A DNA stretch of 64,000 bases from Mayfieldus sp963841445 (GTDB lineage Bacteria; Actinomycetota; Thermoleophilia; Solirubrobacterales; 70-9). Of this stretch, positions 46,823-55,855 are shown one piece after another. The notes under the pieces were generated by a model. That model worked only from the letters and a program-made list of their open reading frames with translations. It made no database searches and was not told where the DNA came from. Position 1 is the stretch's first letter. Every line of letters starts with the position of its first letter. Position numbers and translations under genes: made by a program. Where the stretch lies: NCBI GenBank assembly GCA_963841445.1, contig CAWJCP010000002.1, positions 1,612,001-1,676,000 on the forward strand, written 5' to 3'.

Positions 46823-47725
46823 CTAGCCCTTGTCGACCAGCTTGATCTTCTTGCGCTCGGTGTTGGGAATGCCCGGCAGGTCGCCGCTCGGCGTGTAGGT
46901 GACCTTGGCCTTCACCTTGACCCTGCCGCGGTGAAGCAGCTTGCGCTTCTTGCGGCCCTTCGCCTTGACCTTCAGCTTCACCGGGCCGGCCGCCGAAACA
47001 GCCTTGCTGATCGATGCCCCAGCGCTGCGCTGGGGCTTGATGCCGGCTCCGGCCAGCTTGAGGCTGCCAGGACCGGGAACTACGACCGTAAGGATCGCGA
47101 TTCCCTTGCGCTTCTTCTTCTTCACCTTGCCGAAGCTGAAGTCGTTGGACGGCTTGCTTGCCACCTCCGCGGACAAATTGAGCCGTGCGTTGCCGCCGGT
47201 GGGGGCAAAGGTCGCCGACTGGCCGTCCTGCAGGTCCGTGAACGTGCTCCAGAGCTCCCCGTTCTCGCCTGGCACGGGAAAGGAGCAGGCGATGGATGAG
47301 CCGCTGCCATGCGAGAGACCGAGGACGTCGCCGGGCTTGACCGCGATGTTCGTCTTGAAGCCCTGCAGCACATTCGGCGTCAGGTTGCGAGGTCCGTCGT
47401 GACCGACGACTTGGTAGGTCAAACCCGAGACCTGGCGGAGGACCTTCATGGTGATGACCTGGTTCGCGTTCGATGCCGCGAAGGTGCTCCAAGATGTGAT
47501 CGCCTCGCCCCCGGAGGGCACGACGTACGGGGCGCCGCCGGTCACCGTCGGCTGGACGAAGTCCGAGGACGCTCCCGCGCAACCGCCGGTGCCCCCCGGT
47601 GCTGCCGCCGGGACCTGACCGATCGTCGTCGCCGCAAAGGCGGTCGAGGCGCTTGCCAGCCCCAAGATGAGAGCGAGGCATGTGGTCAGGCCGATGCGGG
47701 TCGTCGAGCCGTTGCGCTTGAACAT
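46823..47725 (-). CDS. Secreted protein, tandem paralog A
   Basis: 300 residues from ATG 47725 with GGGAGG just upstream. A signal peptide (TTCLALILGLASASTAFA), a beta-rich domain (FVQPTVTGGAPYVVPSGGEA, QVITMKVLRQVSGLTYQVVG), and a C-terminal Lys-rich module ending KVTYTPSGDLPGIPNTERKK. It is a near copy of the gene at 47849-48757, including about 100 bp upstream. No enzyme motif. The C-terminal module is shared by three neighbouring genes and may attach the proteins to an anionic wall polymer. Confidence 0.75.
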   Translation of the reverse strand: MFKRNGSTTRIGLTTCLALILGLASASTAFAATTIGQVPAAAPGGTGGCAGASSDFVQPTVTGGAPYVVPSGGEAITSWSTFAASNANQVITMKVLRQVSGLTYQVVGHDGPRNLTPNVLQGFKTNIAVKPGDVLGLSHGSGSSIACSFPVPGENGELWSTFTDLQDGQSATFAPTGGNARLNLSAEVASKPSNDFSFGKVKKKKRKGIAILTVVVPGPGSLKLAGAGIKPQRSAGASISKAVSAAGPVKLKVKAKGRKKRKLLHRGRVKVKAKVTYTPSGDLPGIPNTERKKIKLVDKG

Positions 47726-47822
47726 CAAACCTCCCTCGGGAACGATGGCGCGGAAATCCCACGCCGATCATGGACCCAAGGACCCTAAGCGCTCCCCGGA
47801 GCCTGTCAATCGTCGTTATTGG
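47725..47822. repeat. Duplicated upstream region, copy A
   Basis: About 98 bp from the start codon outwards, nearly identical (one mismatch noticed) to 48757-48855. The duplication therefore carried promoter and ribosome site with the gene. Confidence 0.8.
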
Positions 47823-47848
47823 GCAATTCGACGGCGGCTGGAGCCTGG

Positions 47849-48757
47849 CTAGCCCTTGTCGACCAGCTTGATCTTCTTGCGCTCGGTGTTGGGAATGCCC
47901 GGCAGGTCGCCGCTCGGCGTGTAGGTGACCTTGGCCTTCACCTTGACCCTGCCGCGGTGAAGCAACTTGCGCTTCTTGCGGCCCTTCGCCTTGACCTTCA
48001 GCTTCACTCGACCGGCGGCTGGGACGTGCTTGCTGGCGGTCGCACCGCCGAGGCTGCGCTGCCGCTTCAGGCCGGCGCCGGTGAGCTTCAGGGTCCCGGG
48101 GCCGGGGACATTGACCGAGAGCACCGCGATCCCTTTGTTCTTGTTCTTCTTCACCCTGCCGAAGCTGAAGTCGTTGGACGGCGTGCCCGCCACCTGAGCC
48201 GTGAGATTGAGCCGCGAATCCATGACGTAGGGGATCGGGCTGAACGTCGCCGCCTGGCCGTCCTGCAAGTCCGTGACAGCGCTCCGAAGCAGCCCGTTCT
48301 CGCCTGGCGCGGGGAACCAACAGGAGATGGTTGAGTCATTGCCATTGGACAGACCGATGACGTCACCGGGCTTGACCTTGATGTTCGTTTGGAAGGTCTG
48401 GAGTACCGACGGCGTCAGGTTGCGCGGACCGTCGTGTCCGACGACCTGGTAGGTCAAACCCGAGACCTGGCGGAAGGCCTTCATGGTGATGACCTGGTTC
48501 GCGTTCGATGCCGCGAAGGTGCTCCAAGATGTGATCGCCTCGCCCCCGGAGGGCACGACGTACGGGGCGCCGCCGGTCACCGTCGGCTGGACGAAGTCCG
48601 ATGCCATGCCTCCGCAGTTTCCGAGGCTCGGGGCCGTGGTCGGCACCTGGCCGATCGTCGTCGCCGCAAAGGCGGTCGAGGCGCTTCCCAGCCCCAGGAC
48701 GAGGGCGATGCATGTGGTCAGACCGACACGGGTCGTCGAGCCGTTGCGCTTGAACAT
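47849..48757 (-). CDS. Secreted protein, tandem paralog B
   Basis: 302 residues from ATG 48757 with GGGAGG upstream. Same design as paralog A: signal peptide, shared beta-rich domain, and an identical last 50-residue basic module. The middle (residues about 130-200) differs more, and the Cys-containing stretch CGGMASDFVQP is altered. A direct tandem duplication is evident. Function unknown. Confidence 0.75.
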   Translation of the reverse strand: MFKRNGSTTRVGLTTCIALVLGLGSASTAFAATTIGQVPTTAPSLGNCGGMASDFVQPTVTGGAPYVVPSGGEAITSWSTFAASNANQVITMKAFRQVSGLTYQVVGHDGPRNLTPSVLQTFQTNIKVKPGDVIGLSNGNDSTISCWFPAPGENGLLRSAVTDLQDGQAATFSPIPYVMDSRLNLTAQVAGTPSNDFSFGRVKKNKNKGIAVLSVNVPGPGTLKLTGAGLKRQRSLGGATASKHVPAAGRVKLKVKAKGRKKRKLLHRGRVKVKAKVTYTPSGDLPGIPNTERKKIKLVDKG

Positions 48758-48855
48758 CAAACCTCCCTCGGGAACGATGGCGCGGAAATCCCACGCCCAT
48801 CATGGACCCAAGGACCCTAAGCGCTCCCCGGAGCCTGTCAATCGTCGTTATTGGG
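48757..48855. repeat. Duplicated upstream region, copy B
   Basis: Partner of 47725-47822. Sequence identity ends abruptly after GTTATTGGG, marking one edge of the duplicated unit. Confidence 0.8.
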
Positions 48856-48894
48856 TCCAACGAAGGCCGAGGGGCGCGGAACGACGCCCGGCGC

Positions 48895-49353
48895 TCAGGC
48901 CGCGGCCTCAACAAGCCGCCCCAGTATGTAGGGCCAGCCCTGCTCGGATCCGAGCGCTTCGCGGTAGGAGTCGCCCTGCTCGCCGTGGCGCTCGAATCCA
49001 CGGTGCTCGAGGCGCACCTCGGTCGAGCCACCGTCGCCGACGAACTGCACCTCCACCTCGCTTGCCCGGGCGGGATCGGGCAGCGGCTCGCGGCTGGGGC
49101 CGATCTGCCAGCTGAAGAGGAGCCGGCGGGCCGGCTCGCAATCGACGACGGTGCCCCAGTCGCAGCGAAAGCCGCCCGGCCCGCGCTCGACGCAGTGGCC
49201 TCCGGGCCGCGCCTCGATCTCGATCCCCTCCAGGGCATCCGCCGACCACGTGTACTCGGCCGGCCACCAGCTGCCGAGCTGCTCGGTGAACAGGGCGAAG
49301 GCGCGCTCGGGCGCCACCGGGACCCGCACTGCGCAGCTGATCGTCCCGGCCAC
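48895..49353 (-). CDS. SRPBCC/AHSA1-like protein
   Basis: 152 residues. VRVPVAPERAFALFTEQLGSWWPAEY at the N-terminus, GGHCVERGPGGFRCDWGTVV in the middle and STEVRLEHRGFERHGE near the end are typical of the AHSA1/START-like fold. These small proteins bind hydrophobic ligands or act as chaperone-like factors; no substrate is evident. It is 4 nt after the polyprenyl sugar transferase gene on the same strand, so the two may be co-transcribed. Confidence 0.8.
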   Translation of the reverse strand: MAGTISCAVRVPVAPERAFALFTEQLGSWWPAEYTWSADALEGIEIEARPGGHCVERGPGGFRCDWGTVVDCEPARRLLFSWQIGPSREPLPDPARASEVEVQFVGDGGSTEVRLEHRGFERHGEQGDSYREALGSEQGWPYILGRLVEAAA

Positions 49354-49357
49354 GCGG

Positions 49358-50902
49358 TCAGTAGGCGCCGTGGCGGCGCAGGACCGCGGGCACGGTCTTG
49401 AGCAGAATCACGAGGTCGAGCAGCACCGACCAGCGCTCCAGATAGAGAAAGTCGAGCCGCACCATGTCGTCGAAGTCAAGCTCGGAGCGGCCCGAGACCT
49501 GCCAGAGCCCGGTCAGGCCGGGGAGCACCAGGTAGCGGCGGCGGTGCCAATCGGCCATCAGCTTGTCGTCGCGCAGCGGCAGCGGGCGCGGGCCGACGAG
49601 GCTCATCTCGCTGCGCAGCACGTTGATCAGCTGCGGCAGCTCGTCGAGCGAGAAGCGGCGCAGGATCCTGCCGACCGGGGTCACCCGCGGGTCATCGCGG
49701 ATCTTGAACAGCGCCCCCGACTTCTCGTTCAGCCCCTCGAGCTCGTCCTGGCGCTGCTCGGCGTCCTCGTACATGGTCCGGAACTTGAGGCAGTCGAAGG
49801 GCACGCCGCCGATCCCCGGCCGCGGGCTGCGGTGCAGGACCGGGCCCGAGCTGGTCGCCTTGATCAGCAGCGCGATCAGCGCCATCAGCGGCGCCGCGAT
49901 CAGCATCAGAAGGCCGGCGATCACGAAGTCGAAGCTGCGCTTGACCGCGAAGTCGAAGCCCTCCAGGACCGGCGGCTTTACCTCCAGCAGCGGCACGCCC
50001 TCGCCGGGGACGAGCTCGGTGCGGCGGGTCAGCACCTCCATCGTCGTCGGCGCGACCCAGACCCGGACGCCGTGGGTGCGGCAGCGATCGACCAGCTCGA
50101 CGGCGCGATCCTGGGGAAAGTCGGGGTCGACGATGATCAGCTCCTCGATCGCGTGCTGGTCGATGCGCTCGGTGAGGTCCTCCAGCTCGCCGAGGTCGGG
50201 CAGCGCCTCGTGGCTGCCGCTGTCGAGAGCGAAGAAGCCGATCGGCTCCAGCAGGTCGTGGGAGTCCTGCAGCGCGTGCGCGACGTCGACGATCCGGTGG
50301 CCGGTGCCGACCAGCACCGCGCGGCGCTGGTAGCCGAGCCGCTCGAGCAGGCGCCCGGTCGTGACCTCGTAGAGGTAGCGCAGGCTGGCGATGTAGATGG
50401 CGCCGAAGAAGAGGCTGCCGTAGAAGATCCAGTAGCTGTTGAACTCGGTGCCGTTGACGAGCGCGAAGATCAGCGCGATCACGGTCGCCTGAAAGAGGGT
50501 CGCGATCACCCGCGCGAGGCCGGGGCGGGTCTCACGCGGCCCGTAGAGGCCGACGCGGGCGAATAGCAGGACCGTGATCAGGTAGGCGAAGGCGAGGAAC
50601 TCGGTCGTGTCGCTGAACACCTGATGCGCGTGGTAGTCGCCCAGGAACGCCGCCTTGACCGCCAGCGCGGTCCAGATCGCCGCGAAGATGCCGAGCAGGT
50701 CGAGGGACAGCAACGAGACCACTCGGCCGACCTTGCGGTAGGTCGTCGCCGCGGTGAGCGTCTGCACGATCCACGGCTTGCGGCGGGCACGGATGTCCCT
50801 CCCGCCGTCGAGCAGGGCCCGTAGGTCCGGACCGCGGTGGGCGCCCCGCTGGGCATCACGCGTGGTCTCGGGGGCAGTTTTGAGGGGGCTGCTGCTGGGC
50901 AA
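49358..50902 (-). CDS. Polyprenyl glycosylphosphotransferase (WbaP/WcaJ-type initiating sugar transferase)
   Basis: 514 residues. The N-terminus has four membrane helices and a CoA-binding-like domain (RAVLVGTGHRIVDVAHALQ). The C-terminal bacterial sugar transferase domain has KRSFDFVIAGLLMLIAAPLM, PFDCLKFRTMYEDAE, RRFSLDELPQLINVL, MSLVGPRPLP and LPGLTGLWQVSGRSEL. It transfers a sugar 1-phosphate to undecaprenyl phosphate, starting polymer assembly, and probably initiates the glycan of the 28-44 kb locus. TTG 50902 is supported by AGGGGA upstream. Confidence 0.92.
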   Translation of the reverse strand: MPSSSPLKTAPETTRDAQRGAHRGPDLRALLDGGRDIRARRKPWIVQTLTAATTYRKVGRVVSLLSLDLLGIFAAIWTALAVKAAFLGDYHAHQVFSDTTEFLAFAYLITVLLFARVGLYGPRETRPGLARVIATLFQATVIALIFALVNGTEFNSYWIFYGSLFFGAIYIASLRYLYEVTTGRLLERLGYQRRAVLVGTGHRIVDVAHALQDSHDLLEPIGFFALDSGSHEALPDLGELEDLTERIDQHAIEELIIVDPDFPQDRAVELVDRCRTHGVRVWVAPTTMEVLTRRTELVPGEGVPLLEVKPPVLEGFDFAVKRSFDFVIAGLLMLIAAPLMALIALLIKATSSGPVLHRSPRPGIGGVPFDCLKFRTMYEDAEQRQDELEGLNEKSGALFKIRDDPRVTPVGRILRRFSLDELPQLINVLRSEMSLVGPRPLPLRDDKLMADWHRRRYLVLPGLTGLWQVSGRSELDFDDMVRLDFLYLERWSVLLDLVILLKTVPAVLRRHGAY

Positions 50903-51052
50903 GTGTTCCCCTAGCGCCTATGAAGGGTCGCAGAACCCAGATAGTTGCGCCAGTCGCATGAAATTCACCTGAGCCGCGCTTCCCTTCCTGTGGACGGATG
51001 GCTTATCGCCCCACCCCCCAGATCGGCAGTCTAAGCCCGATGCGCGGACGAA

Positions 51053-51072
51053 AGCGCCCAGGAAAGGGCGCT
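51053..51072 (-). terminator. Hairpin downstream of the UDP-xylose synthase gene
   Basis: Perfect 7-bp stem AGCGCCC/GGGCGCT with a 6-nt loop, 18 nt past the stop of the reverse-strand gene. Probable intrinsic or Rho-assisted terminator. Confidence 0.5.
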
Positions 51073-51089
51073 GGGAGCGGGCTTCGACG

Positions 51090-52037
51090 CTAGTCCGCGG
51101 CGCCGACGAGCCGCTCGACCCCGGAGAGCTCGACCGTGCGGCGCAGGCCGTCGTTGAGGCCGACCGTAGGCTCCCAGCCGAGCAGGTCGCGGGCCCGGGA
51201 GATGTCGGGCTGGCGCACCTTCGGGTCGTCGACCGGCAATGCCTCGAAGACGATCTCCGAGCGCGAGCCGGTCACCTCGACCACCGCCTTGGCGAGGTCG
51301 AGCAGCGAGTACTCGTCGGGGTTGCCGATGTTGACCGGCATGTGGACGTCGGACTCGGCGAGCGCGATCAGCCCGCGAATCTGATCGTCGACGTAACAGA
51401 AGGAGCGCGTCTGGCTGCCGTCGCCGAAGACGGTCAGCGGCTTGTCCTGGAGCGCCTGGCGCAGGAAGGTCGGGATCGCGCGCCCGTCGTGCGGCCTCAT
51501 TCGCGGGCCGTAGCTATTGAATGTCCGAGAGATGCAAGTGTCGACGCCCTGCTGGCGGTGGTAGGCCATCGTCAGCGCCTCGGCGTAGCGCTTGGCCTCG
51601 TCATAGACGCCGCGCGGGCCGATCGGGTTGACGTTCCCCCAGTAGTCCTCGGACTGAGGATGGATCTCGGGGTCGCCGTAGACCTCCGAGGTCGAGGCGA
51701 GCAGGAAGCGGGCGCGCTTGAACTTCGCGACCCCGAGCATGTGGTGGGTGCCGTAGGAGCCGACCTTGAGCGTGTGCAGGGGCAGGCGCTGGTAGTCGAT
51801 CGGGCTCGCCGGCGATGCGAGGTGGTAGACGAAGTCGACCGGCTCGGAGATCTCCACGTAGTCGGTGATGTCGTGGTTGGCGAACTTGAAGCGCTCATCG
51901 CGGATCTGGGCGATGTTGTCCAGCGACCCCGTTTCGAGGTTGTCGAGGCAGATCACCCGGTGCCCGCGCTCGAGCAGCGCCTCGCACAAGTGCGAGCCGA
52001 GAAAGCCGGCGCCACCGGTTACCAGACAGGTGCTCAT
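51090..52037 (-). CDS. UDP-glucuronate decarboxylase (UDP-xylose synthase) family SDR
   Basis: 315 residues from ATG 52037. NAD motif VTGGAGFLGSHLCEALLERG; LDNLETGSLDNI; HLASPASPIDYQRLPLHTLK, a segment I associate with UDP-xylose synthases; STSEVYGDPEIHPQ; catalytic YxxxK in GVYDEAKRYAEAL; and RTFNSYGPRMRPHDGR. The enzyme converts UDP-glucuronate to UDP-xylose. It is a second nucleotide-sugar source near the glycan genes. The longer upstream frame (to 52199) has no conserved features. Confidence 0.88.
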   Translation of the reverse strand: MSTCLVTGGAGFLGSHLCEALLERGHRVICLDNLETGSLDNIAQIRDERFKFANHDITDYVEISEPVDFVYHLASPASPIDYQRLPLHTLKVGSYGTHHMLGVAKFKRARFLLASTSEVYGDPEIHPQSEDYWGNVNPIGPRGVYDEAKRYAEALTMAYHRQQGVDTCISRTFNSYGPRMRPHDGRAIPTFLRQALQDKPLTVFGDGSQTRSFCYVDDQIRGLIALAESDVHMPVNIGNPDEYSLLDLAKAVVEVTGSRSEIVFEALPVDDPKVRQPDISRARDLLGWEPTVGLNDGLRRTVELSGVERLVGAAD

Positions 52038-52414
52038 CGCTCGAACCGCCCGCGCGCGCTCATCGCCACGGATGGTATTGGAGGGTTTCGGCGCGCGGTC
52101 CTGGTTCCCTAGGGGCGCAACCTGAGTCGCAGCGCGCGGCGTTCCGCTCTGGGAATTCGGATCGGCAGCACCCCTTGGTCTCGCGACTCCGGGCGGCATC
52201 GAGATGCATCTGCCGGAGCCGGGGCAGGTCTGCCTTGCCGCTTGGCCATAGAGGCCGCGGAGAGCTTAGCCTCCTCGAGCCCCGCATTAGCCGCAATTTG
52301 CGCGAAATCCGTAGGGAGAACTCTTGGCACTCGGCGGCTTAGAGACAAGGATCACATCAACGTGAGCGGGAGGGCTTGGCGTCCATCCCGCCACCGACAA
52401 GAAGGTCGTCCGAA
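52038..52414. other. Intergenic region, divergent promoters
   Basis: 377 nt between the UDP-xylose synthase gene and the sigma-factor gene. No coding pattern is convincing in either direction. It must contain both divergent promoters. The part just before the sigma gene (about 52320-52375) is less GC-rich and holds TTGGCA, but no clear paired -10 was found. Confidence 0.5.
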
Positions 52415-53731
52415 ATGGGAGAGAGGCAGCCCCTTCGTGCCGTGGAGGCGGGTCGGATCGGCGATCCGGCTGCGGCTGTGCGCCAGCGCGGCGCGGTCGA
52501 GCTGATCAGAAGCCACGAGCGCACCCTTCGGCGCACGGCGCGACGGTACTCGCTTTGCGCAGACGACGCCGAAGACGCGTTGCAGCGGGCGCTCGAGATC
52601 CTGCTCACCAAGGCCCCGACTTCCGACCCGCGGCAGCTGATCCGCTGGATGCAGACCGTCACCAAGCACGAAGCGCTGGCAGTTCGCCGAACCCGGGAGC
52701 GAAACCTGGGCCTGCCCGTGCCGGTAACGCGCGACGAGGACTCGGATTGGGTCCAATCGATTCCATCCGAGAAGGATGGGCCCGCCGACTCGGCGGAGCG
52801 CCGCGAGCGAATCGGCCGCGCGCGTGAAGCTCTGAAGACGCTGAAGCCGCAAGAGCTCCGTGCGCTGACGCTTCTGGCGGAGGGCTACTCCTATGCCGAG
52901 ATCTGCGAGCAGACGGGCTGGACCTACACGAAAGTGAACCGTTGCCTGGCGGAGGGACGGCAACGGTTTCGAGCGGTCTTCGGAAGCATCGAGGAAGGGC
53001 GTCGGTGTGAGGAGCTTGCTCCAACGCTTTCAGCGTTCGCAGACGGCGAGGCGAGCTCCCGGCTGCTGGAGCACCTCCTGGCTCACCTAAAGGAATGCTC
53101 CCACTGTCGCTCCAAGCTGCGTGACTTTCGGGTTGCGCCGCGGGCCGCCGCTGCGCTGGCTCCGACCTTGCCGGTTGGGTCCTCCTTCGCCGGACGCCTC
53201 CACGAACTCGTCGGGTCGGTCCAGACACGCTTGCCTGGACGGACAGGCGCGGTCGAGACCACGATGGGCCAGTTTGCGGCTGCGGGCGGATCGCGGGGCA
53301 CCGGCATGGCACTCGCGGCGAAGCTTCTCACCGCCTGCGTGGGAACCGCAGGAGGGGCGGCCGCTTGCGTTGCGGCCGGTGTCGTGCCTCCCGTGCACGT
53401 CCCCCATCACGCTGCCGTCCCCGAGATCGAACGCGTCGCGGATGAGCCGGCCGATCCGACTTCCGGACCGGTGGCCACAGCAGGGACAGGGGACACGAGC
53501 GCTCTGCCGGACGCGGCCCCGACGACCGCTGCGCCGCTACCGAACCCGGCACCCGCCCAACCGCCTCCCCCTCCAGCCTCGCAACCGCCGGAGTTCAGCC
53601 CCGAAGCCGCCCCCGAGCCGACGGCCCAGAGGTCCGCTGGAAGCGGGGAGTTCGGCGGCGCGTCCCCGGCCGGCGGCAGCGCCGGGGGCGGAGCGCAGGT
53701 CCATGCATCGAGCGCGGAGTTCGGCCCGTGA
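52415..53731 (+). CDS. ECF-like sigma factor fused to a membrane zinc-finger anti-sigma domain
   Basis: 438 residues from ATG 52415 (TTG 52376 possible). Residues 10-90 form sigma region 2 (LIRSHERTLRRTARRYSL, DDAEDALQRALEILL, QLIRWMQTVTKHEALAV); 130-185 form region 4 (LKTLKPQELRALTLLAEGYS, YAEICEQTGWTYTKVNRCL). A zinc-binding anti-sigma motif follows (HLLAHLKECSHCRSKL, HxxxCxxC), then one membrane segment (GMALAAKLLTACVGTAGG) and a Pro/Ala-rich outer region. A sigma factor and its anti-sigma are thus one polypeptide, presumably released by proteolysis. Its stop overlaps the next gene (GTGA). Confidence 0.85.
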   Translation: MGERQPLRAVEAGRIGDPAAAVRQRGAVELIRSHERTLRRTARRYSLCADDAEDALQRALEILLTKAPTSDPRQLIRWMQTVTKHEALAVRRTRERNLGLPVPVTRDEDSDWVQSIPSEKDGPADSAERRERIGRAREALKTLKPQELRALTLLAEGYSYAEICEQTGWTYTKVNRCLAEGRQRFRAVFGSIEEGRRCEELAPTLSAFADGEASSRLLEHLLAHLKECSHCRSKLRDFRVAPRAAAALAPTLPVGSSFAGRLHELVGSVQTRLPGRTGAVETTMGQFAAAGGSRGTGMALAAKLLTACVGTAGGAAACVAAGVVPPVHVPHHAAVPEIERVADEPADPTSGPVATAGTGDTSALPDAAPTTAAPLPNPAPAQPPPPPASQPPEFSPEAAPEPTAQRSAGSGEFGGASPAGGSAGGGAQVHASSAEFGP

Positions 53732-55290
53732 ACCGTGCCGACTGGAAATCGAGCCGCGTGAAGCGGGTCGTGCTCCTCGCTGGGATCGGGGCCGGCCTGC
53801 TGCTCGCAGGGCCGCTTGCGGGAGAGAGCCGTGCGGGCACCTACACGAGCGCGGACTGTGCGTCCGCAAACGGCGGTTACAGCGCTGCCCACTACGACTA
53901 CAGCCATCCGATGGCCTTGGTCACCGCGGCTTGCGGCCCGGGGGGGAACGGGCTTGGAATCTCGCTTCCGAGCCCGTCCTGGAGCCCCAACCAGACCGGG
54001 GCCTCCTGGTCGATCGGCACCCCTCCCGGCACCTACTTCAACAGCGCATGGATGTTGCAGCGCGGCGCCTCTCACCCTGCGGCCGGCTGGGAGATCGAGG
54101 TCTTTGCGTTTGCGCCCGGTAGTGCGGTGCCGCTCGGCGCCTGGAAGGACGGCTCGAGCGCCTGGCGCGGGATCGGCCCGGCGACCGGCCACTACGGCGC
54201 GATCACCTCGCGCCTGACCTGCGTCGCCGCAGGCGGTTGCTACGGGAGCCCTCAAGCCGGCATCTTCATCAGGGACCTGCTCTTCAACATGGTCGACGAG
54301 GCTTCGCCAACGGCGAGCGCCGGTGGCGAGCTGTTGAGTGGCGAGGTGCAGCGCGGTGCCGGCAGCCTCGAGCTGAGCGCCAAAGACACCGGATCCGGGA
54401 TCACCCGGACCTATGTGGCCGTCAACGGCCAGATCGCTGATGCGCAGAGCTACGGCTGCCCTGGGGTCGCGAGCTCGACGATGGCGCCCTGCGCGCTGTC
54501 GCAGCAGACTCACTACGTGCTCGACACGCAGAGCCCTCCGTTTCACGATGGAGCCAACCAGGTGCAGGCCTGCGCCGTTGACTACGCGACCACGTCGGCG
54601 CCAAATGTCGGCTGCGGACCACTCAAGGCTGTCCAGGTCGACAACTCGTGTCCCGCCTCCAAGGTGGCCGGAGGGACCGAGCTGACGGCGCGATTCCCGC
54701 GCAGCGACAAGGACACGGTCACGGTCCGCTCGCGCCAATCGGCTTTGGTGAAGGGGCGCCTCAGCGACCACTCGGGCGATCCCGTTGAACGGGCAGCGCT
54801 ATGTATTCGGGAGGCCACCCCCGGCACCCAGCTCGCGGACGTCGGCACGGTGAAGACGAACGACGCGGGCCGCTACCGGTACACGGTTGGGCCCGGGCCG
54901 AACCGGGTGATCGAGGTCGGCTACCGCTACAACCGGCACGAACTGCACCGCGAGGTGCACTACCGAGCCAAGGTGACCCCCTCGCTGAAGCTATCCCGAG
55001 GCAAGGTTCGCAACGGGCGGCGGATCCGGCTCTTCGGTCGCCTGCCCGGTCCCTCGAACGAGGATCGCATCGTAGTGCTGCAGGCTCGCTACCCCGGCAA
55101 GCACCAGAGGTGGAAGACGTTCCAGAAGGCCCGCACGAACCAGGCCGGCCAATACACGGCTCCCTATCGCTTCCTTTCGACCTTCGTGACGACCGCCTAC
55201 GAGATGCGTGCCGTGGCACCGGCCCAGAACGGCTATCCCTTCCTGGCCGGCCACTCGCGGGCCCGTCACATCCGCGTCATCGGGCGCTAG
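53728..55290 (+). CDS. Secreted multidomain beta-rich protein coupled to the sigma gene
   Basis: 520 residues. GTG 53728 overlaps the sigma gene stop, so translation is coupled. A signal peptide (VVLLAGIGAGLLLAGPLAG) is followed by a Cys-containing jelly-roll-like domain (YTSADCASANGGYSAAHYDY, WSIGTPPGTYFNSAWMLQRG), an Ig-like middle (SLELSAKDTGSGITRTYVAV) and two C-terminal Ig/Kelch-like beta modules (SALVKGRLSDHSGDPVERA, RIRLFGRLPGPSNEDRIVVL). No catalytic motif. Coupling suggests it is the sensed ligand, a surface sensor, or the main target of the sigma factor. Confidence 0.75.
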   Translation: MNRADWKSSRVKRVVLLAGIGAGLLLAGPLAGESRAGTYTSADCASANGGYSAAHYDYSHPMALVTAACGPGGNGLGISLPSPSWSPNQTGASWSIGTPPGTYFNSAWMLQRGASHPAAGWEIEVFAFAPGSAVPLGAWKDGSSAWRGIGPATGHYGAITSRLTCVAAGGCYGSPQAGIFIRDLLFNMVDEASPTASAGGELLSGEVQRGAGSLELSAKDTGSGITRTYVAVNGQIADAQSYGCPGVASSTMAPCALSQQTHYVLDTQSPPFHDGANQVQACAVDYATTSAPNVGCGPLKAVQVDNSCPASKVAGGTELTARFPRSDKDTVTVRSRQSALVKGRLSDHSGDPVERAALCIREATPGTQLADVGTVKTNDAGRYRYTVGPGPNRVIEVGYRYNRHELHREVHYRAKVTPSLKLSRGKVRNGRRIRLFGRLPGPSNEDRIVVLQARYPGKHQRWKTFQKARTNQAGQYTAPYRFLSTFVTTAYEMRAVAPAQNGYPFLAGHSRARHIRVIGR

Positions 55291-55848
55291 TTACTTCTTC
55301 AGGCAGAGCGCGAGCAGGTGGCCGGGCGACGTTCCGCCGGTGTCGGTCGAGATCTCGCCGATCCAGCTCACCGCGTCGGTGCTGCTGGGGAAAGTCGACT
55401 GGACGAAGCCGCGGCCGTTGCTCGGCCCTGAGATCGACACCCCGCCGCTGAACAGCTTGCCGCCCGGCTGACAGGCGACGGTGGCGCTCGATGAGGTCCA
55501 GTTGCCATCGGCGCCCATCGGGCCCGCGGGATCAGCGTCTGGGATCCCTGCCACGAACGACTCGACGCCGGCGAGCGTCAGCCCGCTGACCGCGCCGGGC
55601 CTGATCATCCGCCCGACGATCGAGCGGTTGCGCAGCGCCACTTCGCCGACCGCGCCGCGGCGCAGCGTCTTCGTGTGCACGACACCCGATCGGAGGTTCC
55701 GAGCCGTGACCGCGCCGGCGGCGAAATCGCCCTTCTTGACCACGTGCCGGCCTGGCAGGGCGAATGCTTGTCCCCCGAGCACGATCGAGAGCGCGATCAG
55801 GTTGATCACGATCGGGGCGGTCGGGCGAAATCTCTTGAGTCGACTCAC
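55291..55848 (-). CDS. Secreted protein with tandem short repeats, paralog B
   Basis: 185 residues from GTG 55848. After a signal-like helix (IVINLIALSIVLGGQAFA) come about five imperfect repeats of 8-12 residues of the type GAVTARNLRSGVVHTKTLRRGAVG, likely a small beta-helix. A beta domain follows (VACQPGGKLFSGGVSISG, WIGEISTDTGGTSPGHLLAL). It lies 7 nt downstream of paralog A on the same strand. Function unknown. Confidence 0.7.
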   Translation of the reverse strand: MSRLKRFRPTAPIVINLIALSIVLGGQAFALPGRHVVKKGDFAAGAVTARNLRSGVVHTKTLRRGAVGEVALRNRSIVGRMIRPGAVSGLTLAGVESFVAGIPDADPAGPMGADGNWTSSSATVACQPGGKLFSGGVSISGPSNGRGFVQSTFPSSTDAVSWIGEISTDTGGTSPGHLLALCLKK

Positions 55849-55855
55849 GTCTTCC

